The translations under genes and the position numbers were made by a program. A model generated the notes under the pieces. It made no database searches. It saw only the letters and a program-made list of their open reading frames with translations, and was not told the origin of the DNA. DNA of 64,000 bases from Gillisia sp. (GTDB lineage Bacteria; Bacteroidota; Bacteroidia; Flavobacteriales; Flavobacteriaceae): contig JAGXIL010000024.1 in assembly GCA_024635655.1 (NCBI GenBank), positions 62,001 to 126,000 of the forward strand, in the 5' to 3' direction. This document shows, one piece after another, positions 26,845 to 35,288 of the stretch (its first letter is position 1; every line of letters starts with the position of its first letter).

Positions 26845-27972
26845 ATGCAATTATTTGATGTTTACCCCCTCTACGATATCACCCCGGTAAAAGGGGAAGG
26901 CCCCTATGTTTTTGATGAGGCCGGAACAAAATATCTTGATCTTTACGGTGGTCATGCGGTGATCTCCATAGGCCATTCGAACCCTGTATATGTAGATGCA
27001 ATAAAAAACCAGGTGGAAAAGCTGGGGTTTTATTCCAATTCCATTAAAAATCCATTGCAGGAAGAGCTGGCTCAAAAGCTGGAAGATCTTTCAGGTTGTA
27101 AAGACTACAGTTTGTTTTTGTGCAATTCAGGAGCTGAAGCCAATGAGAATGCCCTGAAAGTTGCCTCTTTCCACACCGGAAAAAGCCGTATCATTTACTT
27201 CAACAATGCCTTTCACGGAAGAACCTCGGGTGTTGTAGCGGTAACCGATAATGAATCCATAAAAGCTCCTTTTAATGCAAAGCACGAGGTGACAAAACTT
27301 GCATTTGATGATGTGGAAGGTCTGGAAGGCGAACTGAAAAAAGGCGATGTTGCCGGGGTGATCCTGGAAGTGATCCAGGGAGTGGGCGGATTGGATGAAG
27401 CTTCGACCGAATTTTATAAAGCAGCTTCAGAACTTTGCAAAAAGTATAAAGCTGTTCTCATTGCAGATGAGGTACAGAGCGGCTACGGAAGGACAGGAGA
27501 ATTCTTTGCATTTCAGAAGCATGGGATAAGGCCGGATGTTATTTCCATCGCTAAAGGCATGGGCAACGGATTTCCGATCGGGGGGATTTTGATTGATAAT
27601 TCTATTCCGGCAAGATCGGGAATGCTTGGGACCACCTTCGGAGGAAACCACCTTGCCTGCGCCGCAGGAATTTCGGTTCTGGATGTTATTAAAGAGGAAA
27701 AGCTGATGGAGAATGCGGCAGCTATTTATGAATATGTAAAGGAAAGAATAGCAGAGATCCCGCAGATCAAAAAATTGAAAGGAAGAGGTTTAATGATAGG
27801 TTTGGAATTTGATTTTGAGATTGCGGCGCTTCGGAAAGAACTGTTGTTCCAGAACCATGTTTTTACCGGTGCGGCTTCTAATAAAAAGCTGCTTCGTATT
27901 TTGCCACCTCTGAACATTAAAAAAGAACATTTTGATACTTTTTTTGAAGCATTGAAGATCGTTTTAAAATAG
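26845..27972 (+). CDS. argD: N-acylornithine aminotransferase
   Basis: The 375-residue class III aminotransferase has LFLCNSGAEANENALKVA, ADEVQSGYGRTGEFFAF and the PLP lysine in VISIAKGMGNGFPIGGI. It transfers the amino group from glutamate to N-acylglutamate semialdehyde. It lies 49 bases after proC and is followed by a perfect 33-base palindrome and other repeats before argF'. Confidence 0.95.
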   Translation: MQLFDVYPLYDITPVKGEGPYVFDEAGTKYLDLYGGHAVISIGHSNPVYVDAIKNQVEKLGFYSNSIKNPLQEELAQKLEDLSGCKDYSLFLCNSGAEANENALKVASFHTGKSRIIYFNNAFHGRTSGVVAVTDNESIKAPFNAKHEVTKLAFDDVEGLEGELKKGDVAGVILEVIQGVGGLDEASTEFYKAASELCKKYKAVLIADEVQSGYGRTGEFFAFQKHGIRPDVISIAKGMGNGFPIGGILIDNSIPARSGMLGTTFGGNHLACAAGISVLDVIKEEKLMENAAAIYEYVKERIAEIPQIKKLKGRGLMIGLEFDFEIAALRKELLFQNHVFTGAASNKKLLRILPPLNIKKEHFDTFFEALKIVLK

Positions 27973-27978
27973 AACAAA

Positions 27979-28011
27979 AGACCTCACAGGTTTTGAAAAC
28001 CTGTGAGGTCT
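27979..28011. repeat. Perfect 33-base palindrome just after argD
   Basis: AGACCTCACAGGTTTT and AAAACCTGTGAGGTCT are exact 16-base inverted arms around a single G. It begins seven bases after the argD stop. It could act as an intra-operon attenuator or be a copy of a dispersed palindrome; there is no T-run directly after it, which argues against a simple terminator. Confidence 0.8.
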
Positions 28012-28065
28012 GAACATCACCATATCCACGTCAAGTTGAACTCGTTTCAGCTTCTAATGAGATTA

Positions 28066-28126
28066 GATCCTGAAACAAGTTCAGGATGACGATAATCAGA
28101 AAATAGATCCTGAAGCAATTCAGGTT
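28066..28126. repeat. Two copies of the GATCCTGAAACAAGTTCAGG palindrome
   Basis: A full copy (28066-28090) is followed 15 bases later by a diverged one (28106-28126, GATCCTGAAGCAATTCAGG). They fill part of the argD-argF' gap. The same palindrome recurs before argH and, as a variant, after dnaK. Confidence 0.8.
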
Positions 28127-28148
28127 ACCGTGAACCATAAGAAAGATC

Positions 28149-29093
28149 ATGAAAAACTACACCAGCTTATCAGATATAGAAAACCTTCAGGAATTGATCG
28201 CCGAAGCCCTGGCTCTTAAAAATGAAAACACTTCAGCTAGTTTCGGAAAGGGAAAAACTTTGGGGATGTTGTTTTTCAATCCCAGTCTGCGCACCCGGTT
28301 AAGTACAGAAAAAGCAGCAAAATTACTGGGAATGGAAGTGATGGTAATGAATGCCGATAAAGACGGCTGGGCACTGGAGTTTGAGGATGGTGCCGTGATG
28401 GATTCTAATAAGGCCGAACATATTAGAGAAGCAGCGGCAGTTCTTTCGCAGTATTGTGACATAATCGCAGTGCGTGCTTTTCCGGGTTTAATTGACAGGA
28501 ACAAAGATGAGGAGGATACTGTGATCAACAGTTTTGTGAAATATGCCACAGTGCCTGTCGTAAATCTCGAAAGCGCCACGGGTCATCCATTGCAGGCACT
28601 CACAGATGCTATTACTGTTTCAGAATTAAAAAAAGTTAATCGGCCCAAGGTGGTACTTACCTGGGCACCCCATCCGCGGGCTTTACCTCAATCTGTTCCG
28701 AATTCCTTTGTGGAGGTAATGCAAAAGATGGATGTGGATCTTGTAATAACCAATCCTGAAGGCTATGATCTCAATCCGAAGGTCACAAAAGAAACAACAA
28801 TTCTTCACAACCAGGAAGAGGCACTTCAAGATGCCGATTTTGTATATGTTAAAAACTGGAGCAGCTATGAAGATTACGGTAAAATCTTAAATGAAGACCG
28901 GAATTGGACTTTCGTTAAAAAGAAATTGGAAATTACAAATGATGCAAAAGTAATGCATTGTTTACCTGTGAGAAGGAATGTGGTTATCGATGACGCGGTA
29001 CTGGATAGCGGGAATTCTGTAGTGATCCATCAGGCCAATAACAGGACTTTCGCGGCGCAGGTGGTATTGAGGAGATTGTTGAGTAGAGATTAG
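28149..29093 (+). CDS. argF': N-acylornithine carbamoyltransferase (N-succinyl- or N-acetylornithine type)
   Basis: The 314-residue transcarbamylase has the carbamoyl phosphate motif FFNPSLRTRLS in place of STRTR, DGWALEFEDGAVMDSNKAEH, HCLPVRRNV and a proline-rich loop PHPRALPQSVPNS. These mark the acylornithine branch rather than ordinary ornithine transcarbamylase. The published specificity position is Glu92 in Xanthomonas (acetyl) and Pro90 in Bacteroides fragilis (succinyl); here my by-eye alignment puts Ala89 there, so the acyl group cannot be read off with certainty but is not held by a Glu. Confidence 0.9.
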   Translation: MKNYTSLSDIENLQELIAEALALKNENTSASFGKGKTLGMLFFNPSLRTRLSTEKAAKLLGMEVMVMNADKDGWALEFEDGAVMDSNKAEHIREAAAVLSQYCDIIAVRAFPGLIDRNKDEEDTVINSFVKYATVPVVNLESATGHPLQALTDAITVSELKKVNRPKVVLTWAPHPRALPQSVPNSFVEVMQKMDVDLVITNPEGYDLNPKVTKETTILHNQEEALQDADFVYVKNWSSYEDYGKILNEDRNWTFVKKKLEITNDAKVMHCLPVRRNVVIDDAVLDSGNSVVIHQANNRTFAAQVVLRRLLSRD

Positions 29094-29125
29094 TGATTGG
29101 TGAATAGGGATTGGAAATTAAAATT

Positions 29126-29274
29126 CTGCGGGATCTGCGAAAGACATTAGAGAAAATTTGCGGGAAACAAAACTGAAATTCTGCGAAAATCTGCGAGATC
29201 TGCGGGAGACAATATAGGAAGGCTGCGGGAAAAAGCCCACCCCGCCCTGCGGGCACCCCTCCCCGGAGGGGATT
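29126..29274. repeat. CTGCGGGATCTGCG-type tandem repeats and a GC-rich repeat module
   Basis: The gap between argF' and argB holds several near copies of TCTGCGRGATCTGCG (29126-29219), followed by CCCACCCCGCCCTGCGGGCA...CTCCCCGGAGGGG (29235-29271), one copy of the GC-rich module seen at eight or more other sites in the window. No gene is supported here. Confidence 0.75.
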
Positions 29275-29303
29275 TTAAAATTGGAAAAGAGAAAAAAATG
29301 TAA

Positions 29304-30083
29304 ATGAAAAAATCAGGTTTAAAAGTTGTAAAAATAGGAGGGAAGCTCATCGAAAATGAGAATAAGTTCCGGGGATTTTTAGAGGATTTTTCCGCTTTGG
29401 AAGGGCCTAAAATATTGGTGCACGGAGGTGGGAATTTTGCAACTGAAATGGCTTTAAAATTGGGATACAAAACCAAGATGATCGACGGCAGAAGGATCAC
29501 CGATGAGAATGCCCTGAAGGTGATCATCATGACCTACGGCGGACTCATCAATAAATCAATAGTAGCAAAACTCCAGACTAAGAATTGCAATGCGATAGGA
29601 TTATGCGGTGCCGACGGGAAAAGTATTATTTCCAAAAGACGCGAAGTAAAGGAAATAGACTTCGGATTTGTGGGAGACATTGAAGAAGTAAATGCAAAGT
29701 TTATCGGTTCCCTTTTAGAACAGAATATCATTCCTGTTTTTTCAGCAATTTCCTGCACAAAAGAAGGGGAACTCTTGAATACTAATGGGGATTCTGTAGC
29801 CGCTGAGATCGCTAAAGCCATGAGCACTCATTACAAAACCAGCTTATATTATTGCTTTGAAAAAAAAGGGGTTCTGGCCAATGCAGCAGATGATGATTCA
29901 ATCATTGAAAAAATTGACAAAAATAAATATAAAGAGCTGCTGGAAAAAAATGTGATTAGCGACGGAATGTTGCCGAAGCTTCACAACTGTTTTCAGGCGT
30001 TGGACCATGGTGTTTCTAATATTTACCTTGGGAACGCATCCATTTTTCAGGATAATTCACAGCACACAAAAATCACCCAATAA
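29304..30083 (+). CDS. argB: N-acylglutamate kinase
   Basis: The 259-residue amino acid kinase has VVKIGGKLIENE, VHGGGNFATEMALKLG and LLNTNGDSVAAEIAKAM. It phosphorylates N-acetyl- or N-succinylglutamate. The protein begins directly at the kinase core without the N-terminal helix that gives arginine inhibition in hexameric ArgB, so control may lie elsewhere. Its stop shares one base with the argE start. Confidence 0.94.
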   Translation: MKKSGLKVVKIGGKLIENENKFRGFLEDFSALEGPKILVHGGGNFATEMALKLGYKTKMIDGRRITDENALKVIIMTYGGLINKSIVAKLQTKNCNAIGLCGADGKSIISKRREVKEIDFGFVGDIEEVNAKFIGSLLEQNIIPVFSAISCTKEGELLNTNGDSVAAEIAKAMSTHYKTSLYYCFEKKGVLANAADDDSIIEKIDKNKYKELLEKNVISDGMLPKLHNCFQALDHGVSNIYLGNASIFQDNSQHTKITQ

Positions 30084-31162
30084 TGGAGATACCAAAACTT
30101 CAAAAGGAAGCGATAGCATTGCTGAAGGATTTAATTAAAACCCAATCTTTTTCGGGAGAAGAAGATCAAACCGCGATCCTTCTTGAGAATTGGCTGAAGC
30201 AGTACGAAATTCCGTTTAATCGGCACCTGAACAATGTGTGGGCGGTGAATAAACATTTTGATGAAACAAAACCTACGCTCTTACTTAATTCACATCACGA
30301 CACGGTAAAGCCAAATTCCGCATATACTAAAGATCCTTTTGAAGCTACTGTAGAAAACGGAAAATTATTTGGGCTTGGAAGTAACGATGCGGGGGGATGC
30401 CTGGTTTCACTTTTAGCTACATTTATTTATTTTTATAAAGCTGAAAATTTAAAATTCAATCTGCTTTTTGCAGGCACGGCTGAGGAAGAGATCAACGGGA
30501 AAAATGGAATTGCCTGTCTTTTGCCACTTATTCCAAAAATAGATGTAGCCATTGTAGGCGAACCCACTTTGATGCAAATGGCAACTGCCGAAAAAGGTTT
30601 GGTGGTTTTTGATGCAGTGGTAAAGGGAACTCCCTCTCACGCGGCACATCCCAATGATAACAATTCTATCTATAAAACCGCAAAAGTCCTGGAATGGTTT
30701 GAAAGATATAAATTTGATAAGGTTTCTGATATCCTGGGGGATGTAAAACTTACGATAACCCAGATCAAAGCCGGAAGCCAGCACAATGTGGTTCCGGCAC
30801 AGGTAGATCTGGTGATCGATGTGCGGGTAAATGACTGTTATTCCAATGCAGAGATAGAAGAAATTTTGAAAGAAAATGCGCCGGTTGATGAAATAAAGGC
30901 GCGATCCTTAAGGCTGAATTCCTCTTCTATTCCGGAGGATCATGAATTGGTGCAGGCGGGGATTTCATTGGGAATGAAAACCTATGGTTCTCCTACACTA
31001 TCAGATCAGGCGATGTTGAATTGCCCATCTTTGAAACTGGGGCCGGGCGATTCTACCAGGTCACATTCCGCAGATGAATTTATTTATGTGATGGAAGTTG
31101 AAGAAGGGATTGAGATGTATATTAAGTTGTTGGAAAAGGCTATTAAAATTCAGGAACACTAA
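30083..31162 (+). CDS. argE: N-acyl-ornithine/citrulline deacylase (M20 family)
   Basis: The 359-residue M20 peptidase-family protein has metal-binding motifs LLLNSHHDTVKPN and GSNDAGGC, the catalytic glutamates in AGTAEEEINGKNG, and a C-terminal metal His in STRSHSADEFI. In pathways with an acylornithine carbamoyltransferase this enzyme removes the acyl group from N-acylcitrulline. One-base overlap with argB. Confidence 0.92.
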   Translation: MEIPKLQKEAIALLKDLIKTQSFSGEEDQTAILLENWLKQYEIPFNRHLNNVWAVNKHFDETKPTLLLNSHHDTVKPNSAYTKDPFEATVENGKLFGLGSNDAGGCLVSLLATFIYFYKAENLKFNLLFAGTAEEEINGKNGIACLLPLIPKIDVAIVGEPTLMQMATAEKGLVVFDAVVKGTPSHAAHPNDNNSIYKTAKVLEWFERYKFDKVSDILGDVKLTITQIKAGSQHNVVPAQVDLVIDVRVNDCYSNAEIEEILKENAPVDEIKARSLRLNSSSIPEDHELVQAGISLGMKTYGSPTLSDQAMLNCPSLKLGPGDSTRSHSADEFIYVMEVEEGIEMYIKLLEKAIKIQEH

Positions 31163-31169
31163 CACGTTA

Positions 31170-31335
31170 GATCCTGAAACAAGTTCAGGATGACGTAAAT
31201 TGAGAAAACTCACAGATTCCGAAACAAGTTTAGGATGACTATTTTTGGTTGCCAACACGTTAGATCCTGAAACGAGTTCAGGATGACGATTTAAGGAAAA
31301 TAACACGTTAGATCCTGAAACAAGTTCAGGATGAC
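31170..31335. repeat. Four tandem copies of a 25-base palindrome between argE and argH
   Basis: GATCCTGAAACAAGTTCAGG(ATGAC) occurs at 31170-31194, 31215-31239 (degenerate), 31263-31287 and 31311-31335. Three of the copies are preceded by AACACGTTA. Periods are 45, 48 and 48 bases. Read on the minus strand it encodes the familiar spurious HPELVSGS peptide. See the rejected CRISPR reading. Confidence 0.9.
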
Positions 31336-31356
31336 TTAAATTAATATCACTTTAGT

Positions 31357-32643
31357 ATGAAACTTTGGGATAAAGGAATATCAATAGATAAAAAGATCGA
31401 AAAATTTACTGTGGGTAACGACAGGGAACTGGATATGTTTATTGCGGAATATGATATCACAGCTTCCAAAGCACATGCAAAGATGCTGGGGAAGGTGGGG
31501 ATCATGACTTCCGGAGAGGTGGAGGATATCCTGGCAGAACTGGACAGGCTTCAGCAACAGATAACAGATGGCATTTTCGCTATTGAAGATGATTTTGAAG
31601 ATGTGCATTCCAAAATCGAATTTGAACTCACCAGATATTTGGGTGATACCGGAAAAAAAATCCATACCGCCCGCTCCAGGAATGACCAGGTTCTGGTAGC
31701 CATGCAGCTCTATTTTAAGGAAAACCTAAAATCCATTTATAGTAAAACGGAAGATTTGATCGAGGTACTCTTAGGCCTTGCAAAAGAACATCAGGAAAAG
31801 GTTTTACCAGGCTATACACACCTGCAGGTGGCGATGCCATCCTCTTTCGGATTGTGGTTTTCGGCTTATGCAGAACTTCTTATTGATGATCTGTATCTGT
31901 TGAATGCAGGGTTGCGGATTGTAGATCAGAATCCGCTGGGATCGGCTGCCGGGTATGGGTCTTCTTTTCCTATCGATCGGGAGTTTACTACCAGGGAACT
32001 GGGATTTTCAGAAATGAAATACAATGTGGTGGCTGCGCAAATGAGCCGGGGAAAAAGTGAGCGCACGGTTACTTCCAACATTGCTTCTTTAGCAAACACC
32101 CTGTCCCGGTTTGCAATGGATATATGTTTGTATATGAGTCAGAATTTTGACTTTATCACCTTCCCCGATGAACTTACCACCGGATCCAGCATCATGCCTC
32201 ATAAGAAAAATCCCGATGTATTTGAACTGATCAGAGGGAGGTGCAATAAACTTCAGGCTATAGCTAACGAAATGATCCTTATTACCAATAACCTTCCCAG
32301 TGGATACCATCGGGATTTTCAGCTTATTAAAGAAAACAGTATTTACGCCGTTGAAAATATTAAAGAGATCCTGGATGTTTTTACGCATTCCATTGCCTTG
32401 ATACAGGTAAAAGATGTAGATCTAAAAGATGAAAAATATAAATATTTGTTTACGGTAGACAGTATCAATGACATGGTAATGCAGGGAAAATCCTTTCGTG
32501 AGGCTTATGTGGAAATAGGTGGGAAGGTGCAGGATGGGACGTATGAACCGGGAGAGGTTATAAAACATACACACACGGGGAGTAAGGACAATTTAGCTTT
32601 GGAAGAGATCGAGCGGAAGAAGAGAGAGGCGGGGGAGAGGTAG
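31357..32643 (+). CDS. argH: Argininosuccinate lyase
   Basis: ArgH splits argininosuccinate to arginine and fumarate. The 428-residue protein has HTARSRNDQV, LPGYTHLQVAMP and the superfamily signature GSSIMPHKKNPDVFELIRGR with the catalytic serine loop. It is the final gene of the arginine operon, separated from argE by the four-copy palindrome array. Confidence 0.97.
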   Translation: MKLWDKGISIDKKIEKFTVGNDRELDMFIAEYDITASKAHAKMLGKVGIMTSGEVEDILAELDRLQQQITDGIFAIEDDFEDVHSKIEFELTRYLGDTGKKIHTARSRNDQVLVAMQLYFKENLKSIYSKTEDLIEVLLGLAKEHQEKVLPGYTHLQVAMPSSFGLWFSAYAELLIDDLYLLNAGLRIVDQNPLGSAAGYGSSFPIDREFTTRELGFSEMKYNVVAAQMSRGKSERTVTSNIASLANTLSRFAMDICLYMSQNFDFITFPDELTTGSSIMPHKKNPDVFELIRGRCNKLQAIANEMILITNNLPSGYHRDFQLIKENSIYAVENIKEILDVFTHSIALIQVKDVDLKDEKYKYLFTVDSINDMVMQGKSFREAYVEIGGKVQDGTYEPGEVIKHTHTGSKDNLALEEIERKKREAGER

Positions 32644-32663
32644 AACTAGGTAATTAAGTCTTT

Positions 32664-33030
32664 CACGTAACCACCCTACCTACGGCAGGCAGGCCCCTCC
32701 GGCAAAGCCGTACACCCCTCCTTTATAAAAGGAGGGGAGCTTTTGGGTTTTCTAACTTGGAAGATTTTCCTTAAAAATGAGAAAAACGGCTCCTTCACTT
32801 TTTCAAGGGAAGGTGGATTAATCGGTAAAAGGAAGTTTCTCGTTACTAAAAAGCTTCAGCCGATTAAGACGGATGGGTTGAGGGGGAATATGATGATTGG
32901 TGTTTTTGGAAAAAGTAGAAATTGAATTTCTATTAATTCTTTTTCTAGAATATTCCGTCAGGATAAACCACGTAACCACCCCGTCCGGCAAAGCCGTCCA
33001 CCCCTCCTTGAAAAAGGAGGGGAGCTTTTG
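32664..33030. repeat. Two copies of a CACGTAACCACCC...GGAGGGGAGCTTTTG repeat, one carrying an insertion
   Basis: The 592-base gap 32644-33235 holds no supported gene. Copy 1 (32664-32744) and copy 2 (32969-33030) share CACGTAACCACC, CCGGCAAAGCCGT and a hairpin-forming ACCCCTCCTT...AAGGAGGGGAGCTTTTG. Copy 1 has about 18 extra bases (TACCTACGGCAGGCAGG) between CACCC and CCTCCGGCA. A third partial copy, AAAGGAGGGGAGCTTTT, lies at 33145-33161. The stem-T-run could act as a terminator for argH. Confidence 0.75.
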
Positions 33031-33101
33031 ACCGTCCTATTTTGTTGCTTCTTCTTCCATTTTTAGTTTCTCTTTTACAATTTTTATTTATGTGCTTTAT
33101 T

Positions 33102-33140
33102 ACCCGAATTTTCCAATACCCAATATTAAAATAGGTGAAA
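33102..33140 (-). pseudogene. Duplicated fragment of the 3' end of the MATE gene
   Basis: These 39 bases match 33256-33294, the last codons of the downstream MATE gene, at 35 of 39 positions and in the same orientation. Translated, the fragment gives FNIGYWKIRVIK against FKMGYWKIRAFKYRN in the intact gene. The match stops exactly where a GGAGGGGAGCTTTT repeat copy begins (33141 onwards). Confidence 0.75.
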
Positions 33141-33235
33141 GAAAAAAAGGAGGGGAGCTTTTAAGATTGTAATTTTTTTTCTTTTCTCTACTTTTTGAGC
33201 TCTTAACCCTTTACCGGTAACCCTTAACTCCGATA

Positions 33236-34606
33236 TTAATTCCTGTACTTAAAGGCCCGGATTTTCCAATAACCCATTTTAAAATAGGTGAAAGCGGCAA
33301 TGGCTGCGATGAGGTTTGAGATTGGGAAAGACCACCAGATGCCTTCATATCCGAGGGAGGTGTTATAGGAGAGAATGTATGCCAGGGGAAACCTTACGAT
33401 CCAGAGGCTGAGGATGGAGATGAGCATGGACGCTTTTGTAAATCCTGCTCCGTTGAAGGTTCCGTTGAGAACCTGCATTACGCCTAATAGTCCGAAACTG
33501 GGCGCCATGATCTTTATGAATAAGGCTCCGTCCCTTATCACTTCCGGATCATTGGGAATGAAGAATGCGGTAAGGGGTTCAGCGAAAATGAACATAATAA
33601 CCCCGATCCCGGTAAGTCCGAAAAAGGCGATCTTGTTGCTGAGATTCGCTACCTCTTCTGCCCGTTTTATCTTTCTTGCACCAATATTCTGTCCAACCAG
33701 GGAAGTGGTGGCTATAGCCAGCCCCAAGGCCGGGATAATGATGAAACTCAGGATCCTGGCGCCAATACCATAGGCTGCAACGATCTCACTTCCAAAGCTG
33801 GTTACGATGATCACCATCATAGTCATCCCCAATGCGCGTGTTGATTGTTCAATGCTGGCGGGGAAACCAAGGTTGAAAGTTCTTTTTAAGTTTGCCACAT
33901 CAAAATACATTGATGAAACGTCTATCTTAATTCCGCTTTTTCCCCTGAACAGAATGTAAAGTCCGATAGCCGCCGACAATCCCTGTGTTATCACGCTGGC
34001 TACCGCAGCCCCTGCAACTCCGTAACCAGGGATGGGACCATATCCGTATATAAACAGAGGATCGAGCACCAGGTTGAGCAAAACCGTAAACAGCACGATG
34101 TAGACCGGAAGCATTACATTTCCGATCCCGCGCATGAGGGACTGGAAAATGAAAAACAGAAACAGGAAAACAAATCCTAATGATGAAACTTTAAAATAAG
34201 ACACAGAATCATCATAAATATCGGGTCCTGCACCTATTATGGTCATCAGCGGACCTGCAGCAAAATAACTACCCACCGCCAATAAAATAGAAATGATCAG
34301 GATTAGGAAAACACTTTGCGAGGAGCTGAAATCGATGAGGTTTTGATTTTCAGCTCCTTTGTATTGAGCCACCAGAACAGTTCCCGCCAGGGTGAGTCCG
34401 GAACCTATGGATAATACCAAAAACAGTATGGGAAAACTTAAACTTACCGCGGCTACCGCATTTGCTCCCAACCTTCCTAACCAAAATGTATCGATAAGCT
34501 GATAGGCGGTTTGTAGAATATTTGCAAAAATAATGGGGAGGGCCAGGCTTACAAGAGAATTGATAATTTTTCCTTCAGTATATTTATTTCCTTTGGTAGC
34601 CTTCAT
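33236..34606 (-). CDS. MATE-family multidrug/metabolite exporter
   Basis: The protein has about twelve membrane helices in two homologous halves, beginning EGKIINSLVSLALPIIFANI and continuing with the MATE pattern QTAYQLIDTFWLGRLGANAV. In this family export of organic cations or drugs is driven by a Na or H gradient; the substrate here cannot be told. ATG 34606 is preferred over an in-frame TTG at 34615. A fragment of its 3' end is repeated about 115 bases downstream. Confidence 0.93.
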   Translation of the reverse strand: MKATKGNKYTEGKIINSLVSLALPIIFANILQTAYQLIDTFWLGRLGANAVAAVSLSFPILFLVLSIGSGLTLAGTVLVAQYKGAENQNLIDFSSSQSVFLILIISILLAVGSYFAAGPLMTIIGAGPDIYDDSVSYFKVSSLGFVFLFLFFIFQSLMRGIGNVMLPVYIVLFTVLLNLVLDPLFIYGYGPIPGYGVAGAAVASVITQGLSAAIGLYILFRGKSGIKIDVSSMYFDVANLKRTFNLGFPASIEQSTRALGMTMMVIIVTSFGSEIVAAYGIGARILSFIIIPALGLAIATTSLVGQNIGARKIKRAEEVANLSNKIAFFGLTGIGVIMFIFAEPLTAFFIPNDPEVIRDGALFIKIMAPSFGLLGVMQVLNGTFNGAGFTKASMLISILSLWIVRFPLAYILSYNTSLGYEGIWWSFPISNLIAAIAAFTYFKMGYWKIRAFKYRN

Positions 34607-34654
34607 GAACTGCAAAATTAAAGGAAATGAAAAGCAGGGGCTATTAATTATTAC

Positions 34655-35131
34655 TTAATATATTTCGGAATTTGCATCAGGCAGCTTCTTTATAAATACT
34701 TTATAATTCCCTGTGGTGGCAGATCTTTCAAAATCGTATTCTGAAATAGAAAAATCACTGATCACATAATAACTACAACAATTATCCTCTTTAAGTTCAG
34801 AATGCAGACTGATGGTAATTTCCACATTGGGATTAAGGATTAGCCTGTACAGATTTGTACCCGGTTCCCACCCGATATTAAGATAAAGGAGGTTGGAACC
34901 ATTTTCAGAATAAAATTGAAAATTTACTTTATTTTGATTCTTATCAAGCAATACAATGTCCTCAACTTTTAATGTGCCATCAGAATAAAGATTTTTTCCC
35001 GTCTCCGCATCTAAGATTTCAAATATTATTGCCGGAGGAGGAGTGAAACAGGAATTTTCTTCGCATGGCTCTGTAGTACTGCATCCAAAGAGCAGGAAAA
35101 AGACAGCAAGAGAAATGCAATTCCTGATCAT
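34655..35131 (-). CDS. Small lipoprotein, unknown function
   Basis: The 158-residue protein has a lipoprotein signal with lipobox FLLFGC (cysteine at about 17) followed by STTEPCEENSC. The rest is strand-rich (AIIFEILDAETGKNLYSDG resembles a carboxypeptidase-regulatory-like or immunoglobulin-like beta fold) and contains a CC pair (DNCCSYY). No enzyme motif. It lies upstream of the MATE gene on the same strand with a 48-base gap. Confidence 0.75.
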   Translation of the reverse strand: MIRNCISLAVFFLLFGCSTTEPCEENSCFTPPPAIIFEILDAETGKNLYSDGTLKVEDIVLLDKNQNKVNFQFYSENGSNLLYLNIGWEPGTNLYRLILNPNVEITISLHSELKEDNCCSYYVISDFSISEYDFERSATTGNYKVFIKKLPDANSEIY

Positions 35132-35288
35132 AGGAAGTGAAATATTTGGTTTTAAAAATCATAAATTCTGGGGTAGTTATACGGGGAAACAATAGGGGAT
35201 AGGGATAGATTAAATTAATCAAAATAGCTGAAGGAGGAATTTTTTTAAAGAAATTATAACCTTTTGGCTACTTTTTCAAACTCAATAA

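Noticed and set aside
28984-29530. Minus-strand frames of 90 and 127 codons at argF'/argB
   Set aside because: They cover the tandem CTGCGGGATCTGCG repeats and the antisense of argB or argF'; composition follows the real genes.
31061-31306. 81-codon minus-strand frame containing HPELVSGS repeats
   Set aside because: It is the translation of the tandem palindromes and the end of argE; HPELVSGS frames are well-known artefacts of this dispersed repeat.
31170-31335. CRISPR array reading of the four periodic repeats
   Set aside because: The repeats are palindromic singles also found elsewhere in the window, the spacers are only about 20-23 bases and partly share sequence, and no cas gene is present.
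32743-32925. 60-codon plus-strand frame after argH
   Set aside because: It starts in a repeat copy and has no family resemblance, signal or operon context that would support it.
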